DNA of 64,000 bases from Phlebotomus papatasi (lineage: Eukaryota; Arthropoda; Insecta; Diptera; Psychodidae). Location: assembly GCF_024763615.1 (NCBI RefSeq), contig NC_077223.1:24428001-24492000 (forward strand), written 5' to 3'. The notes under the pieces are model-generated. The model was not told the DNA's origin and did no database searches. It was given only the letters and a program-made list of their open reading frames with translations. The stretch's first letter is position 1. Each line of letters opens with the position of its first letter. Shown here in pieces: positions 10,706 to 21,472 of the stretch. The translations under genes were made by a program, and so were the position numbers.

Positions 10706-10729
10706 ATTTATGAAAATCATGGTAAAGTA

Positions 10730-10890
10730 GCCAAAAATTTTTTGCTGTGCAGGATGGACTTCTGGAGGGGGTTCCAGAAGGTCCCAAATCTCTATTTTTA
10801 GCCGTTTGGACCCAAGGCATGGTAACGCCCGGACACAGAGACGGACTGACAGACGGACAAACAACGAAACTCGACACAAACAGCGAAAAC
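10730..10890. repeat. Possible short interspersed repeat with a GACGGACA tract
   Basis: This patch is more GC-rich than its surroundings and ends in iterated GACGGACTGACAGACGGACA around 10840-10862. It looks like part of a dispersed repeat, but no second copy is in the window and no ends are defined. Overlapping 65-71 codon frames are not credible genes. Confidence 0.3.
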
Positions 10891-12247
10891 TCGAAACTTC
10901 ATATTTCTAAAATTTAAATTTCTGCTCGTCCTGTGGAGTTCAAGCAGTAAATTAATTATTGGTTATGAACTGATTCATTGTCGGTAAAACGTATAAGGTA
11001 TGAAACTTAACCAATTTCAAATAGCTATATCCTAAATATTTCAGGTAAGATAGTGTGGAATTGGAACATTTCTCTTGATTCTTTCAAAGTATTTCGAGCA
11101 ACAAAAGTAAAAACAGTTAAGTTTTAGTAGTTAACGGTAAGAATTTGACAACCAATGTAATTCAATCAGGCTTTAGTATATTTTGTCACTGGAAAATGTA
11201 ATTTAATTCTATCTAGTTACTTGCCTTTTGTACAATTTCAAGAATGATGCGTGGGTAGAAATTCAATTTCTTTACACTTTCATCTCTTGCAAACGTATAA
11301 ATAAACTCTTCAAAGAAAATTCTTCATTTTACCAGAAGATTTTGAGGTTTGAAAAGCTCTTTTCAATGCGCATTTGAGTTTTGTGCTAAAAGTCCTTTGA
11401 TGTTCATTTTTGATTGCACAAACACTCCATTAGGAGATTCAATATTGAGCCACAAGAGAAATGCTCGATGCTAGGGAAATTTTTTGCATTCTCCTGTCCC
11501 TTCTTCCCGGACCCCAAAAAGTTCCTTCTAAGATGACACCGGAATTTTCAATAACCAAATATTAGATGAGAAATTCAGGGTGTCTCTTTTTGATGGGGGT
11601 TGAATATCTCAGAGTGTGCAAAATGTAGTAAATTGTCAGACGAAAATATCAAATGCTTTTCTCTTACTTAAGGCATAGTATTACATTTTACCCTCCCAAT
11701 CTTGCACATCAACCACGGAAGACTGACTAAAGTCACACTCTTTGCTTTTCTTCATGAAAAAAAAAGTTTTTTCCGGTTCTTTTTGCTCATCCAAATGATT
11801 TCTGTGTATAGGGACTATGTTGGGAAAATATATGATGAGGAAAACACAAAAGAGGTCCCTTTATGGGTTTTCAATGAATTTTTCTGTGATCCTTTTCTCT
11901 ACCAATAATAAATATTGAAATGGTCACCAAGAAAATTTGGTTTGAGACACAAAGGCTGTGAGTTTTTGTGGGATTTGCTCACCCACAAATTTATTGAATA
12001 CGATTTTTCTGTGCTTTTTTTTCTAATGAATATAAAATGAAAATAAATTTATTGGAAAGGGAAGGAGTATGAATTTATTTTATTGGGAGAAATAATTATT
12101 TACTGAATTGTTTACAAGAAAATCAGAAAATAAACAACGGTAGAGAATAATTTTTGCAGCGCTAGAAATTGTAAGATATTGAAGGGGATGGTCGGAGTCT
12201 CCGAGTTCATAACTCTTACCGTTTGGCATCTAAGACTTCTAAGTTTA
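10891..12247. other. Non-repetitive AT-rich stretch, no gene seen
   Basis: No element ends or exon-like segment. The 68-codon frame at 11702-11908 has no recognisable features. Confidence 0.4.
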
Positions 12248-12789
12248 TACAGTCAAGTGTGCTAATCCGGGCGCTTCGCTATATGGATCGTTTATGACTA
12301 ATGCACTTAAAATAATATTTTTATCCATTAAATAAGTGAGTGTAATCGACTTATTTCAATCTTCACTGAGAGAAATCAGAAAAAGTTAAAATAACTTTCC
12401 GGAATTGTTAATTTTACCCTGTAGTATTGATCCGAAAACGGCGTAAATATTACCCTTTTTAGGTGTATTATGGGTTAAAGTTACCCTTCTTTCATGTTGA
12501 TTTTACCTTTAAAAGGTGTAAAATTAACATTAAAAAATGTTGATATATTTTTACACCTAAAAAGTGTTAAATTTATAACGAAAAAAAGTTAATCGCAGCC
12601 TTTTTTCTCAGTGTTGTGTCAGCTGGGTTCTCCACTAAAAATTTTCTAGCAGTGATATTTTCGCTAATAACAGCTGGTTGATTGAAAATATTTATTGTTT
12701 TTTCCTTGTAAAAAAATGTATTTTAAATCCAAAGATTTAATTAAAAGTAAATTAGCGAAAAGGCGACCCAGTTAGTGCATGCTGACTTA
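12248..12789. mobile_element. CAGT-ended MITE split by family C
   Basis: The left end TACAGTCAAGTGTGCTAATC and following CGCTTCGCTA pair with the right-end complement AGTCAGCATGCACTAACT...TTTTCGCTA; both sides have TA. A family C element occupies 12364-12613. Another left end of this family is at 48454. CAGT termini and a TA target fit the pogo/Tigger group. Confidence 0.7.
12364..12613. mobile_element. MITE family C copy 1
   Basis: Starts CACTGAGAGAAAT and ends TTTTTTCTCAGTG. The internal sequence alternates GTTAATTTTACC and TTACACCTAAAAAGTGTTAA blocks conserved in the copies at 16021, 42463, 59284 and 61954. Non-coding, about 250 bp. Some copies are flanked by TA. Confidence 0.85.
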
Positions 12790-13249
12790 TTTCAGTATTA
12801 TCATTATTTTATAAATTTTCTTTATAATTTTTGATAATTTCTTTTTATATTATGTTTCTGAATAAAAAAGTGAATAATTCTATGGATTTAGAAGAAATAA
12901 AAAAGAATTTCATCAGTCCAAAAACAAGCGTTTAAGTAGCACTCCTCGGAAAACGATCCAGTTACCCCACCTTACTATAAGAGATAGGTGGACAGGAAAA
13001 TACACTTACAAGTTCTTTTTTTTAACTTTTCCAATATTAAAATTTTACAAAAAATATTTATTAGTCCTGTTAAGCCATGCCTAAACGGGAATCCAAATCG
13101 GTCCCGTGGGCAACCCATTCTTTTAGACAAATATTTGTCTTTCCCTCATAGGCACAGTGGGCAACGGTCAGAGCTTGGCACTCAATTCAAACTCACAGTC
13201 AGTAGAGCTCTCTGCCAATCTATCAATATTGGCAGAATGAGACATTCAG
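12790..13249. other. Short stretch, partly GC-richer, no gene seen
   Basis: From about 13070 the composition becomes more GC-rich and stays so across the family A insertion to about 14215. This could be one older repeat split by family A, but no partner copy was found. Confidence 0.3.
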
Positions 13250-14103
13250 TAGGGTGGAGTAACCACTTATCGCCATGTTTAGGAAAAACGGGAATTAATT
13301 TTATTATAACCTTTGAACCCTTATTACAAGATAACTCAAATTTGACGCAAGGTTACTTAATTGTATTGGCTGCAGATTCATGAAAACAATAGTCCTCCAA
13401 TTTAACCTTGGACTACTTAAAAATCTGATTTTTATTAACAATACAAAAATAACCACTTCGTCGCCATTTTTTACCACTTTTCGCCAGTTCTGTAACCACT
13501 TCTCGCCATCCACTTGGAAAAGTTCAAACTCAATTATTTTGGGCAATATTATGCAAAGATTATATTCAATATGTCTCTTTCCTCATGATCATCCTATTAT
13601 TACTCATTTTAAATAATTTTTCTTCGCTTTTATTTGATAAATCAAACTATTGGACTATTGCATAAAGTAAACAATTCAGATTTGACAACTGAGGTGGTAA
13701 AACAGAAGGTAAAATCATTCCAAAATATTACCACTTTTCGCCATGTCTCATTTTTATATAAATATAATATAAAATTAAATATTAATTAACTAAATGCTAA
13801 ATCTATTCCACAAGTGTTATTAAATATTCAATAGACAAATTATTTATCCAAATAGGTACATTTTGCTTGATGAAAATTTGATGACACTTAATATATTGGA
13901 TAAGAAATATTGGATTCGATGCACTTGCTTAAAATATTGCTCTAAAAAATGCTCAAAATCGTAAATTCAAAACGAATAATTATTATTTTTCGACGAAAGG
14001 TCTTTGCGGCTCATTTATTTCATAAATCGCGAAAAAAAGCGATTTCAATTTAAGTGGCGAAAAGTGGGGCACTGTACTGGCGAGAAGTGGTAATTCCACC
14101 TTA
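13250..14103. mobile_element. MITE family A copy 2
   Basis: TA-flanked. Ends GGGTGGAGTAACCACTTATC and the complement of AGGTGGAATTACCACTTC. It contains the same iterated ACCACTTYTCGCCA blocks as the other two copies and lacks the family E insertion. The minus-strand frame at 13304-13546 is homologous to that in copy 1. Confidence 0.9.
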
Positions 14104-15756
14104 TGGTTCAGGCTGTTGAGTGGATTATCACGGCTCGTGCGGTGGGCCGCTGTTTCACGCCACTTAAGCCCTGAGTCCTCAAGATTCCTTCTGTAAAGCC
14201 CGTGGCTTTACAGTCCTCACAAATAATTCATACGTCTTCACTGTCTTATCAATATGAGAGCCAAATGAACTCTAGTTCGTTTTACGAAAAGTACCAAAAC
14301 ATTGTTTTTGGATGGGTTGGGAACAAATGCAAGAAAATAAACGTTATGTCAATGTTGTGAAGGGTGCGTAGCCTCGGGCAGATTCCCAAAAAACTATAAG
14401 ACTTCATGTCGTTATCTGTAACCGTTCGGCGTCAAAGACTAGTGCCACAAACAGTATGACGTAATTTTTCTAGATATCGTCCTCATACTGTATGGAGAGG
14501 AGTAAAAAGTGGAAAATGCGAAATGTAAATAAGTATGTTCATTGCAAAATTTCATATCTAATTTTTGGTAATGCTTTTTGTCTTTATACTTTCTCAATAA
14601 GTCTCTATATTTTCTTATGTATTTTCTTGCTTTGTCGTTTCTATATGAAACTCGTAAATTTTCACCCGAGGGAAAGTAACAAGAAACAGAGAGAAAATGA
14701 GATGTGCGAGGGATGCCAAATATGTGAAGTGAAATTTTTATTGGGACTCATTTGTGTTGGGAAAAGTTAGTGAGTGTGAGAAGAAAAATATAATAAATAA
14801 ACTTTAATGAAATATTCTCAGCTTAATTTAAGCTGGTGGTGACTTAATTTATGTGCGGACACGTAAACGCCACGCAACTTCTCTTCAGCTTCCGACCAGC
14901 CATTTGAGACACAATGAATGAAAATTCCACACTTTAAGGGATGGGTGATAAAATTTGCCGGAGGATGCTCCAGAAGACAAAAAAAGGGGAGGTTGGGAAG
15001 TTTCTTAGGGAGTCACGTTTGTTCATAATTTGGAGTATTTCCTATCCCAAACAGCAATGTCAGTGGCACGCGTCTGAAATGAGGAGAAGTTGCAGACTCT
15101 CCCTTCTGAATAAACTCCACCATGGTACACCGATAAAGTACCAACCACCCTCTGGGAATTGTCAAATTAACGCACCAGGAATCTTTCTTGGGATTTCCAA
15201 CCTACCAAGTAAATCAATTAAAATTAATCTACCCAAATTGCTCCATGTCTCTTATCAATCAGTTCCGCATATGAAATTCATCAGCAAGTCCTTAACCCCT
15301 TTTTCGTAGCGTGACGCTTTATAGGGAGCAAAATAGAATTAGCACCCATACCCTCAGGTTTCTGCGTTAAACTTTGCTATCTCATGCAGAAGGGTGGAGA
15401 ATTAATAAAAATTACTTCCGCTCCTTCCACATCACTTGAGATGGTGAAATTTATGGAATTCCTCCCACAGAATATTGGATCTTTTCGTCCTTTTTGCCGC
15501 TCAATATCCTTTGATTTGCTTTAGGGAGGAAAAATGATTGATTTCTGTACTTGCTGACCATTTTCTGTTTGGGGGTTTTCGTTATAGTATAGTTTAAATT
15601 GAGGTTATGGAAAATGTAATCTTAAATAAATTTGACAGATTTTAAATACGTAATTTTATGAGTTTATATCGAATGATTTGCTATGGATGGTAATTTTTCA
15701 CTTACTTTAACATTAATCAAAAAATAGGATATAAAAAGAATAAGCAACAAGTCTAG
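14104..15756. other. Non-repetitive stretch, no gene seen
   Basis: The first 110 bp are GC-rich; the remainder is ordinary. Open frames of 92 (14492-14770) and 122 codons (14941-15309) lack recognisable domains or splice context. Confidence 0.4.
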
Positions 15757-15966
15757 TAAGGGAAAGTACTCTCCCTTCGAACGTTCATGCCTGCGAATAA
15801 TCTTAATTTTTTTTATTATTCCTAAGAGATTTACACATTTTTATTAATATTAGTTAGATTAGTATCAATTATTGAAATTTGTCATAATTATGTGTAAAAG
15901 TCTCTTAGGAAACATAATCACATGATTCGAAGGTATGAAGGTTCGAAGGGAGAGTACTTTCCCCTA
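15757..15966. mobile_element. MITE family B copy 1
   Basis: TA-flanked, about 210 bp. The left arm AGGGAAAGTACTCTCCCTTC and following GAACGTTCATGCC is inverted at the right end (GGTTCGAAGGGAGAGTAC...). Sister copies are at 15975, 40563 and 42086. Non-coding. Confidence 0.9.
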
Positions 15967-16020
15967 AGCACAGATAGGGAATAGTAGTATTCTCCCTTTG
16001 AACGTTCATGTTCATCCCTT

Positions 16021-16475
16021 AACTGAGAAAAAAAAGAGAGTGCGATTACCTTTTTTTCCTCGTAACTTTAACACTTTTTAGGTGTAAAAATATATCAACA
16101 TTTTTTAATGTTAATTTTACACCTTTTTAAGGGTAAAAAGGGTAATTTAACCCCTAATATACCTAAAAAGGGTAATATTTAGGGGAAACTGGGGCACCAC
16201 CAAACACGGGGTACCACCAAACAGTAATTTTTATTTCTAAACTACTTGGACTATCTCGACCATTCCTTCAGTGGACAAGCATCCCTATAGTGTCTATAAA
16301 TTCCTGTCGGTCTTATCCTCTGATATCCAATATCCGATTAAAAAATCGCAGTGTTTGGTGGTACCCCGTGTTTGGTGGTGCCCCAGTTTCCCCTACACCG
16401 ATTTAGGATCAATAATGCAGGGTAAAATTAACATTTCCGGAATGATATTTTAACTTTTTCGGATTTCTCTCAGTG
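16021..16475. mobile_element. MITE family C copy 2, inverted and interrupted
   Basis: Reads in the opposite orientation to copy 1: left AACTGAGAAAAAAAAGAG, right GGATTTCTCTCAGTG. Both halves align with the family when the inner element is removed. Confidence 0.85.
16180..16395. mobile_element. MITE (GGGGCACCACCAAACAC) nested in family C
   Basis: TA-flanked with near-perfect inverted ends: TAGGGGAAACTGGGGCACCA, then CCAAACACGGGGTACCACC, and the inverse on the right ending GGTGCCCCAGTTTCCCCTA. The subterminal block is repeated twice per arm, as in family E. Confidence 0.9.
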
Positions 16476-16651
16476 TTCGAATCATGTGAATTTCTTTAAT
16501 TTTTCTTAAGAAACTTACGCATAATTATTAAGTAATTATTAAGCTAACTAACATTTAATAGAAATGTATAAGTCTCTCAGGGAAAAAATAAGAAAATTCA
16601 CATTATTCAAAGGCATTAACGTTCGAAAGGAGAGTACTTTCTCCTACGTTT

Positions 16652-16975
16652 TAATTGCGGTACCTTCGAAAATCGATTTTTTCTACTAAATGGAACTGGA
16701 CTTTACCATGATTAATTTAGCTCCATAAACCAATTATGGAGCTAAATTAAATTACTATAAGGCTCACTTTCCTTTAACCCTTTAAGGACGAGAGGGTCAA
16801 TATTGGACGTCAGAAAAAATAACTTTTTCTAACTTTTTAGAGCAAAAGGTCATAGGAAAAATTTCATTTTTGGGTCACCGGTGACCCAATCGTCCTTAAA
16901 GGGTTAAAGATGATTTATTAAGGAAAAACTCTTTTTCAAAAGTGCCTAAATTTAAAGGTACCCCATTTTCCCCTA
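16652..16975. mobile_element. MITE family E copy, split by a piggyBac-like element
   Basis: The right end AAAGGTACCCCATTTTCCCC and TA, the left GCGGTACCTTCGAAAA, and the core GATTAATTTAGCTCC/GGAGCTAAATTAAA match the element at 6303-6524. A TTAA-flanked element lies at 16774-16907. Confidence 0.75.
16774..16907. mobile_element. piggyBac-like MITE copy 1
   Basis: TTAA duplicated at 16774-16777 and 16904-16907. Element ends CCCTTTAAGGACGA and TCGTCCTTAAAGGG are inverted. A subterminal GGGTCACCGGTGACCC palindrome lies near the right end. The TTAA target and CCC terminus are the classical piggyBac signature. 126 bp, non-coding. Confidence 0.9.
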
Positions 16976-18848
16976 TATTTGATAAGATCTCAGTCTTCTG
17001 TGAAAACACTTCACTGTTTTTAAAGCCATAATTAATTTGGAAATAGGAGCAAGGGAAAAGTATTTTTATTGGTATTTTACTGCCCATCTGATGAACTTGT
17101 TAAATTTCCCTGACTTTCTCCAGAACCTTAGCACCCTCTGCTGTTTAAGGACACTATTCACTGCGTCCTTTCATTGTTCTCTCGGGTGTTTTCTCATCTC
17201 CGACGCTTGAAGCTCACTGTTTTGTAACTTTCTGGGCATTAACTCGGCTTTTCGGTAAAGTCGCGTTTGGAGCTAGCAAACCGACACTCCTTGTTTGTAA
17301 GAATAGTTTGAATTAAGAAAAAAAAAATTATTTTTGAAATGTTTTTGAATTAATTTTGCTTGTTACAAGAATTGCCAAGAATTGCTTCTTGGTGTTGAGG
17401 AAGTTACGACAATTACTGATCGAAGCGACGAGAATTATTACAAAGTTTTGAGTACAGAGAAATCTTTCAAAAAGTATCTTTTTAATGAAAATTGGCATTT
17501 TCAACAAATTAAATGACACAAACGAAAAACAGATACGATAACTGTGGATGTAGCCGACAATATATCATGAGAATGTGTCAGAAATTAATAAGTGTTTTCC
17601 ATTTATTGTTAAATTCATCGTAATATTATATGCAAATATGGTACACATCACATTCTATTATTCCACTGATATTCTAGTATTTTATGCATCAGTCAATCTA
17701 ATTGGGCATGTAAATACAAATTAACCGAATTATTATAATAATGTGACTTAAAGCAAATATCAAATAATTTAACAAAGTTCCAAGTATCTCAAAGAATACT
17801 AAATAATTGACAAAAGGAAAAACTTTTGTGATATTGAAAGTCCAAGAAGTGGAGAAAAAGTTTGTAGGAAAAAGAAGAAAAATATGAAGGAATTGTGGAG
17901 AATGCGAAGAACTTCTCTAAGGGTTTGAATTGTTTCATCATGTCACATGTTTGGAGTTAAGAAAATCCTTTGGAAATCCACACGAATTTATATATTTAGT
18001 TCGGCTCATATATCGCATCCATGTTACTTTCGAACAACATTCTTTGTTTTCCTCATGGTGTTCTTTAAAGATAGGGCAGTGGGGAGTGTGTAGGGGGGTA
18101 GGTATCGCATTGAGGAAAAATTAACTACCAACTATTTCATCGGGTTTCATCCGATGTCTCACTTTAGATAAGCTCTAATCGTTTCTTTGCGTTCGCGCAA
18201 AAATTGAGAGAATTTTTTCAACGTTTTTAGCTCAGAACGAATTAGAACAGAGAAGTAGAGGATAAGCGGATGTCCTGTCCACATACAAATACTCACACAC
18301 ATGGGAAAGTTTTACTATTCCAATCCTTTTGCAAACCATTAATCAAATTGATCCTTTACTCTGTTCTTTATTAGTTAATATAAATGCACATGGGGGCGCC
18401 TGGTGTTTTGCCCATGCCATTAGAAAGCCACCCTTATCACTCTGGCATGAATCCTCGCCATTCCACAAATACCCATATAGAACACAATACCAGACAAGTG
18501 CACCACTCCCTGTCGTATTTCCCCAGATTTCATTTGAATTTCTATCGTGACGATAACTTTACATGTGAAGCTTTTATTGCCAAGCATATAAGTTTTGTGT
18601 CTAGGGGAGTTTTTCGCATGAGAGTTGGGGGGCAGGATGTGCAAATCCAACCTCACTCTCCATTAGTTTTATCCACTAGCTTAAGCCAGAGTTAATTTAA
18701 GTGTAGAACGGAGATTCCAGTCATAAAATTACAAGATAAATTAAAGTGTTATTTGTGCAAAAGTAATTCATTGTCAACTTATTCTGGATACTCTAATAGA
18801 GAAGGGAGGGGATGATTTATTAACATAAAAGCTACAATTGTTTCAAAT
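16976..18848. other. Non-repetitive stretch, no gene seen
   Basis: AT-rich with several 60-100 codon frames in conflicting phases, none recognisable. No TIR element was detected. Confidence 0.45.
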
Positions 18849-19049
18849 TGAGGGAAAAGCGCGATATCTTTGGACGACTCATTTTTTTCAATGTTCCTGA
18901 TGGATTTGATCCATGACTCTTATTGGGAAATTTGAGGAATTGAACTAACTATTTAAGTATGATATTATAATGGGTTAAATCCATTAAGAACTTATTAAAA
19001 AAATAATAGTTCGAAGACTGAGGCGTTCGAAGATAGTGCACTTCCCCTA
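18849..19049. mobile_element. MITE family K copy 1
   Basis: Left GAGGGAAAAGCGCGATATC...GGACGACTC, right GTTCGAAGATAGTGCACTTC and CCCTA. The core TTGATCCATGACTCTT...GGGAAATTTGAGG is shared with 37749-37978 and 43577-43755. The left terminal bases are degraded. Confidence 0.7.
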
Positions 19050-19140
19050 TAAATTGCGAGGTGCTTTATTTATTTATTATTGTTTTGGAAATAGACCGAA
19101 TTAATTTTTTAGTTCAATATTTAGTCGAACTCTAAATCGA

Positions 19141-19428
19141 TACTCATATGAGAACCGGTGAGCGTCGGGGACGTAGGGGTAGCTTGGAAAAAAAAACACA
19201 ATTTTTTTCCAAAGCTTTTGGCACGGACTCCAAGCCTTCCTCAGTGGTCAAATGTTTTCACAAAGAAGTCCAAAAGCTAAGAAAAAAAGTAGTTACTACC
19301 ACAAAAATTCATAAAAAAAGTAAAATATTTTAAAGTGCAGTCCCTAAATTCCAAAGCCGAAAGCTTTGGGAAAATCTTATTTCTGAGTTATCCTACGTCC
19401 CCCGGGCTCACCGGTTCTCATATGACTA
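19141..19428. mobile_element. Foldback MITE with CATATGAGAACCGGTGAGC ends
   Basis: TA-flanked, 288 bp. The arms CTCATATGAGAACCGGTGAG...GGACGTAGG and the inverse at 19391-19426 are highly similar. The central part is A/T-rich with decayed pairing. Only one copy is in the window. Confidence 0.8.
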
Positions 19429-19548
19429 AATTATTCGTCGGCATTCACTAAATCTAAGTCGATAACGAGTAATCTGAGGTAACCTGATCAGTGTGGGACA
19501 CTATCAATCTTGAATTTCAAATAAGGTTTCAAAAGAAACAACAATTAG

Positions 19549-20553
19549 TAGGGGAAAGGCTCATAATTTTGGACAGTTCCTAATTTTGGACACTTTGAGT
19601 ATAAAATTGGACACTAAAAATAAATTGATTAAAATTATGAATTTTTATTCCAATATTTGTTGAATAATGAATTATATCTAAATATTTGTTCTTTTTGGAA
19701 AATTTTAACATTAAATTCGTTAAATTTTGAATGAGCAATTGCTTACGAGAAATATGACAGAACTTTGTGTTTACTTCAGTCTTATTTAGCTCTAGTGAAG
19801 TACTAACAATGTTTCCTCGCTGTTTTTCAGTGATATTATTAAATATTCATTGAATATTGTGTTGATTCACGTTAGTGGTGGTTTGTACATTTGACCTAAA
19901 GTGAGATTTGCCTTGTGAATTACGTTTTTCGTGTGAAAAATGGGAAATTTTCTAAGAGATTTACCAGTGAGGTGATATTTCTTATTTTGGACAGATGTTT
20001 TTCTCTCGAAATTTCGTGAAGTTTTAGCTTTTGTGATGACTAGGCTCTATAAATGCCTGGAGAAACAAAGGAGAATCATCTCTACGAAAGAGATGTAGTG
20101 AAAAAATCTTGAAAGGCTCCCGCAAAGGCCAGGGAATGAGCGCATCTGCAACTACTTGGATTACCGAAGTCAATTCACTTTAATGAATGATATGGAAAGT
20201 TACCGGGCTTCTTGTGACATTTTACGGTTCCCTTACAAAAATAGGAAGAGGACTTGGTAAGATAGGTTTTTGAAATGGAAAACAATGGGTATCCTAGGCG
20301 TATTAGCTGTCCAAATATAAAACCGAGTTGTCCAAAATAAGAGTCAAATTCATCTTTACATATCAATTTATTTTTAAACATATTGAAACTAATTTTTGTA
20401 AAAAACAGACAATAAATAGCTTGCCAAGTTTCTAAACAACCCTTCTGAGAAGAGAGTAACAATAAAATCAATTAGTATTGAAAATATCGCACTTCAAACT
20501 TGGAACATCGATGTTTGTCAGCAGACTGTCCAATATTGTGAGCCTTTACCCTA
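19549..20553. mobile_element. Pogo-like element family J, 1.0 kb
   Basis: TA-flanked. Ends TAGGGGAAAGGCTCATAATT and the complement of TAGGGTAAAGGCTCACAATA, followed by TTGGACAG on both sides. Subterminal TTTTGGACA repeats occur. It contains a frameshifted psq-type helix-turn-helix relic at about 20077-20173. Probably an internally deleted pogo-type transposon. Confidence 0.85.
20077..20173 (+). pseudogene. Frameshifted psq-type HTH relic
   Basis: The frame reads LYERDVVKK, then meets a stop after an A-run; allowing one indel at that run it continues into a stretch with RKGQG and SASATTW before a stop. The pattern (Y.E.DV.K.L...RKG...SA..W) follows the pogo/CENP-B N-terminal helix-turn-helix. 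Low conservation; the reading was made by eye. Confidence 0.4.
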
Positions 20554-20718
20554 TGTCTTGTAAGCTCCTAATTAGTCTAAAATAGAAATAATACAAATTT
20601 TAATGGATTTTAATTAGAGAGATGATTTTGACTACTCTGAAGAATATTTTGTAAAATTGTTTGTTATTTTTCTGTAATCCAGATTGAGTGGAGCATTCTG
20701 CTTCTTTTACACAATAGA

Positions 20719-21307
20719 TAGGGGAGACTGGGGCAAAATTTGTCAAAACGAAAATTTCAATATTCGCTATTTTCTAAAATAAAAGACTGAGGCTTGAAAT
20801 TTTTATTATAGATAGCCTTTATGAACCTTCTTAAACTTACAAAATTTCAAGGGATTCGAGGAAGGATTATGTAAAATAAAAAATAAAGAAATTTTGATTC
20901 TATTTTGGAATATTTGGCTTACAGAAAATATCAATACTGATTAACTCAATTTAAGCACATTTCTCGTTAAGATAGAGAAAAATTATCTTCGACAAAGTTG
21001 TAGAGGAATAAATTTTCTATAAAAATATGTTTATTTGATATTTTTAACGTTTGCGAGAGTAAAACGTCACAAATTATCCGAAGACTGCCAAAATTTGACT
21101 CAGCAATTTTGAGAATTTCCACAAAATCGACTTTTAGAAAATTATCCGAAAATCACATTTCTTTCGAGATAGAGGAAAATAATCTTCTGCAATGTTGTAG
21201 AGCAGTAAATTTCCTATAAGAATATGCTCATTATAAAACGTTGTTTTCTCAGAGCTCTTGAAAGAATTAAATATGTGTCTTGACAAGTTTTGCCCCAGTC
21301 TCCCATA
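20719..21307. mobile_element. MITE family F copy 1
   Basis: Ends TAGGGGAGACTGGGGCAAAA and TTTTGCCCCAGTCTCCC with A/TA following. Inside are two direct copies of an approximately 100-bp block beginning AGATAGAG.AAAATTATCTTC and passing TGTAGAG.A.TAAATTT. Part of that block recurs in the element at 24716-26095. Confidence 0.85.
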
Positions 21308-21310
21308 TGT

Positions 21311-21472
21311 AATAGATAGATAGAGTTTATTCATCAGAAATCCTTATAGGAAACGGAATAAAAGAGGCAAAGGATACATTGTAGTTTTTAGCGGCCATCG
21401 CCGTCTTAGCGTTGATAACCAACCTTAGGAATAATAAAAGTTTAAAACTCCATCACAGGTTTTATATGCCAA
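21311..21472 (-). mobile_element. LINE/SINE 3' fragment, copy 1
   Basis: On the minus strand it ends AATAAACTCTATCTATCTAT, a retroposon-type tail. The body block with GGTTG.T.ACCAACGCTAAG and GGCC/GACGCTAAAAACTAC is shared with 48768-48914. Only the 3' part is present, typical of 5'-truncated insertions. Confidence 0.6.

Larger units (their letters stand above)
15975..16646. mobile_element. MITE family B copy 2, carrying two nested elements
   Basis: Left arm TAGGGAATAGTAGTATTCTC and right arm AACGTTCGAAAGGAGAGTAC match family B. Between them lies family C at 16021-16475, which itself holds a family E-like element at 16180-16395. It starts 8 bp after copy 1 ends. Confidence 0.85.

Noticed and set aside
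12988..13383. 131-codon plus-strand frame
   Set aside because: Runs across the boundary of family A at 13250, so half of it is transposon sequence.
13070..14215. GC-rich segments on both sides of family A copy 2
   Set aside because: Could be one retroposon split by family A, but no tail, promoter boxes or second copy could be shown.
14941..15309. 122-codon plus-strand frame
   Set aside because: No recognisable motif or splice context; isolated in non-coding DNA.
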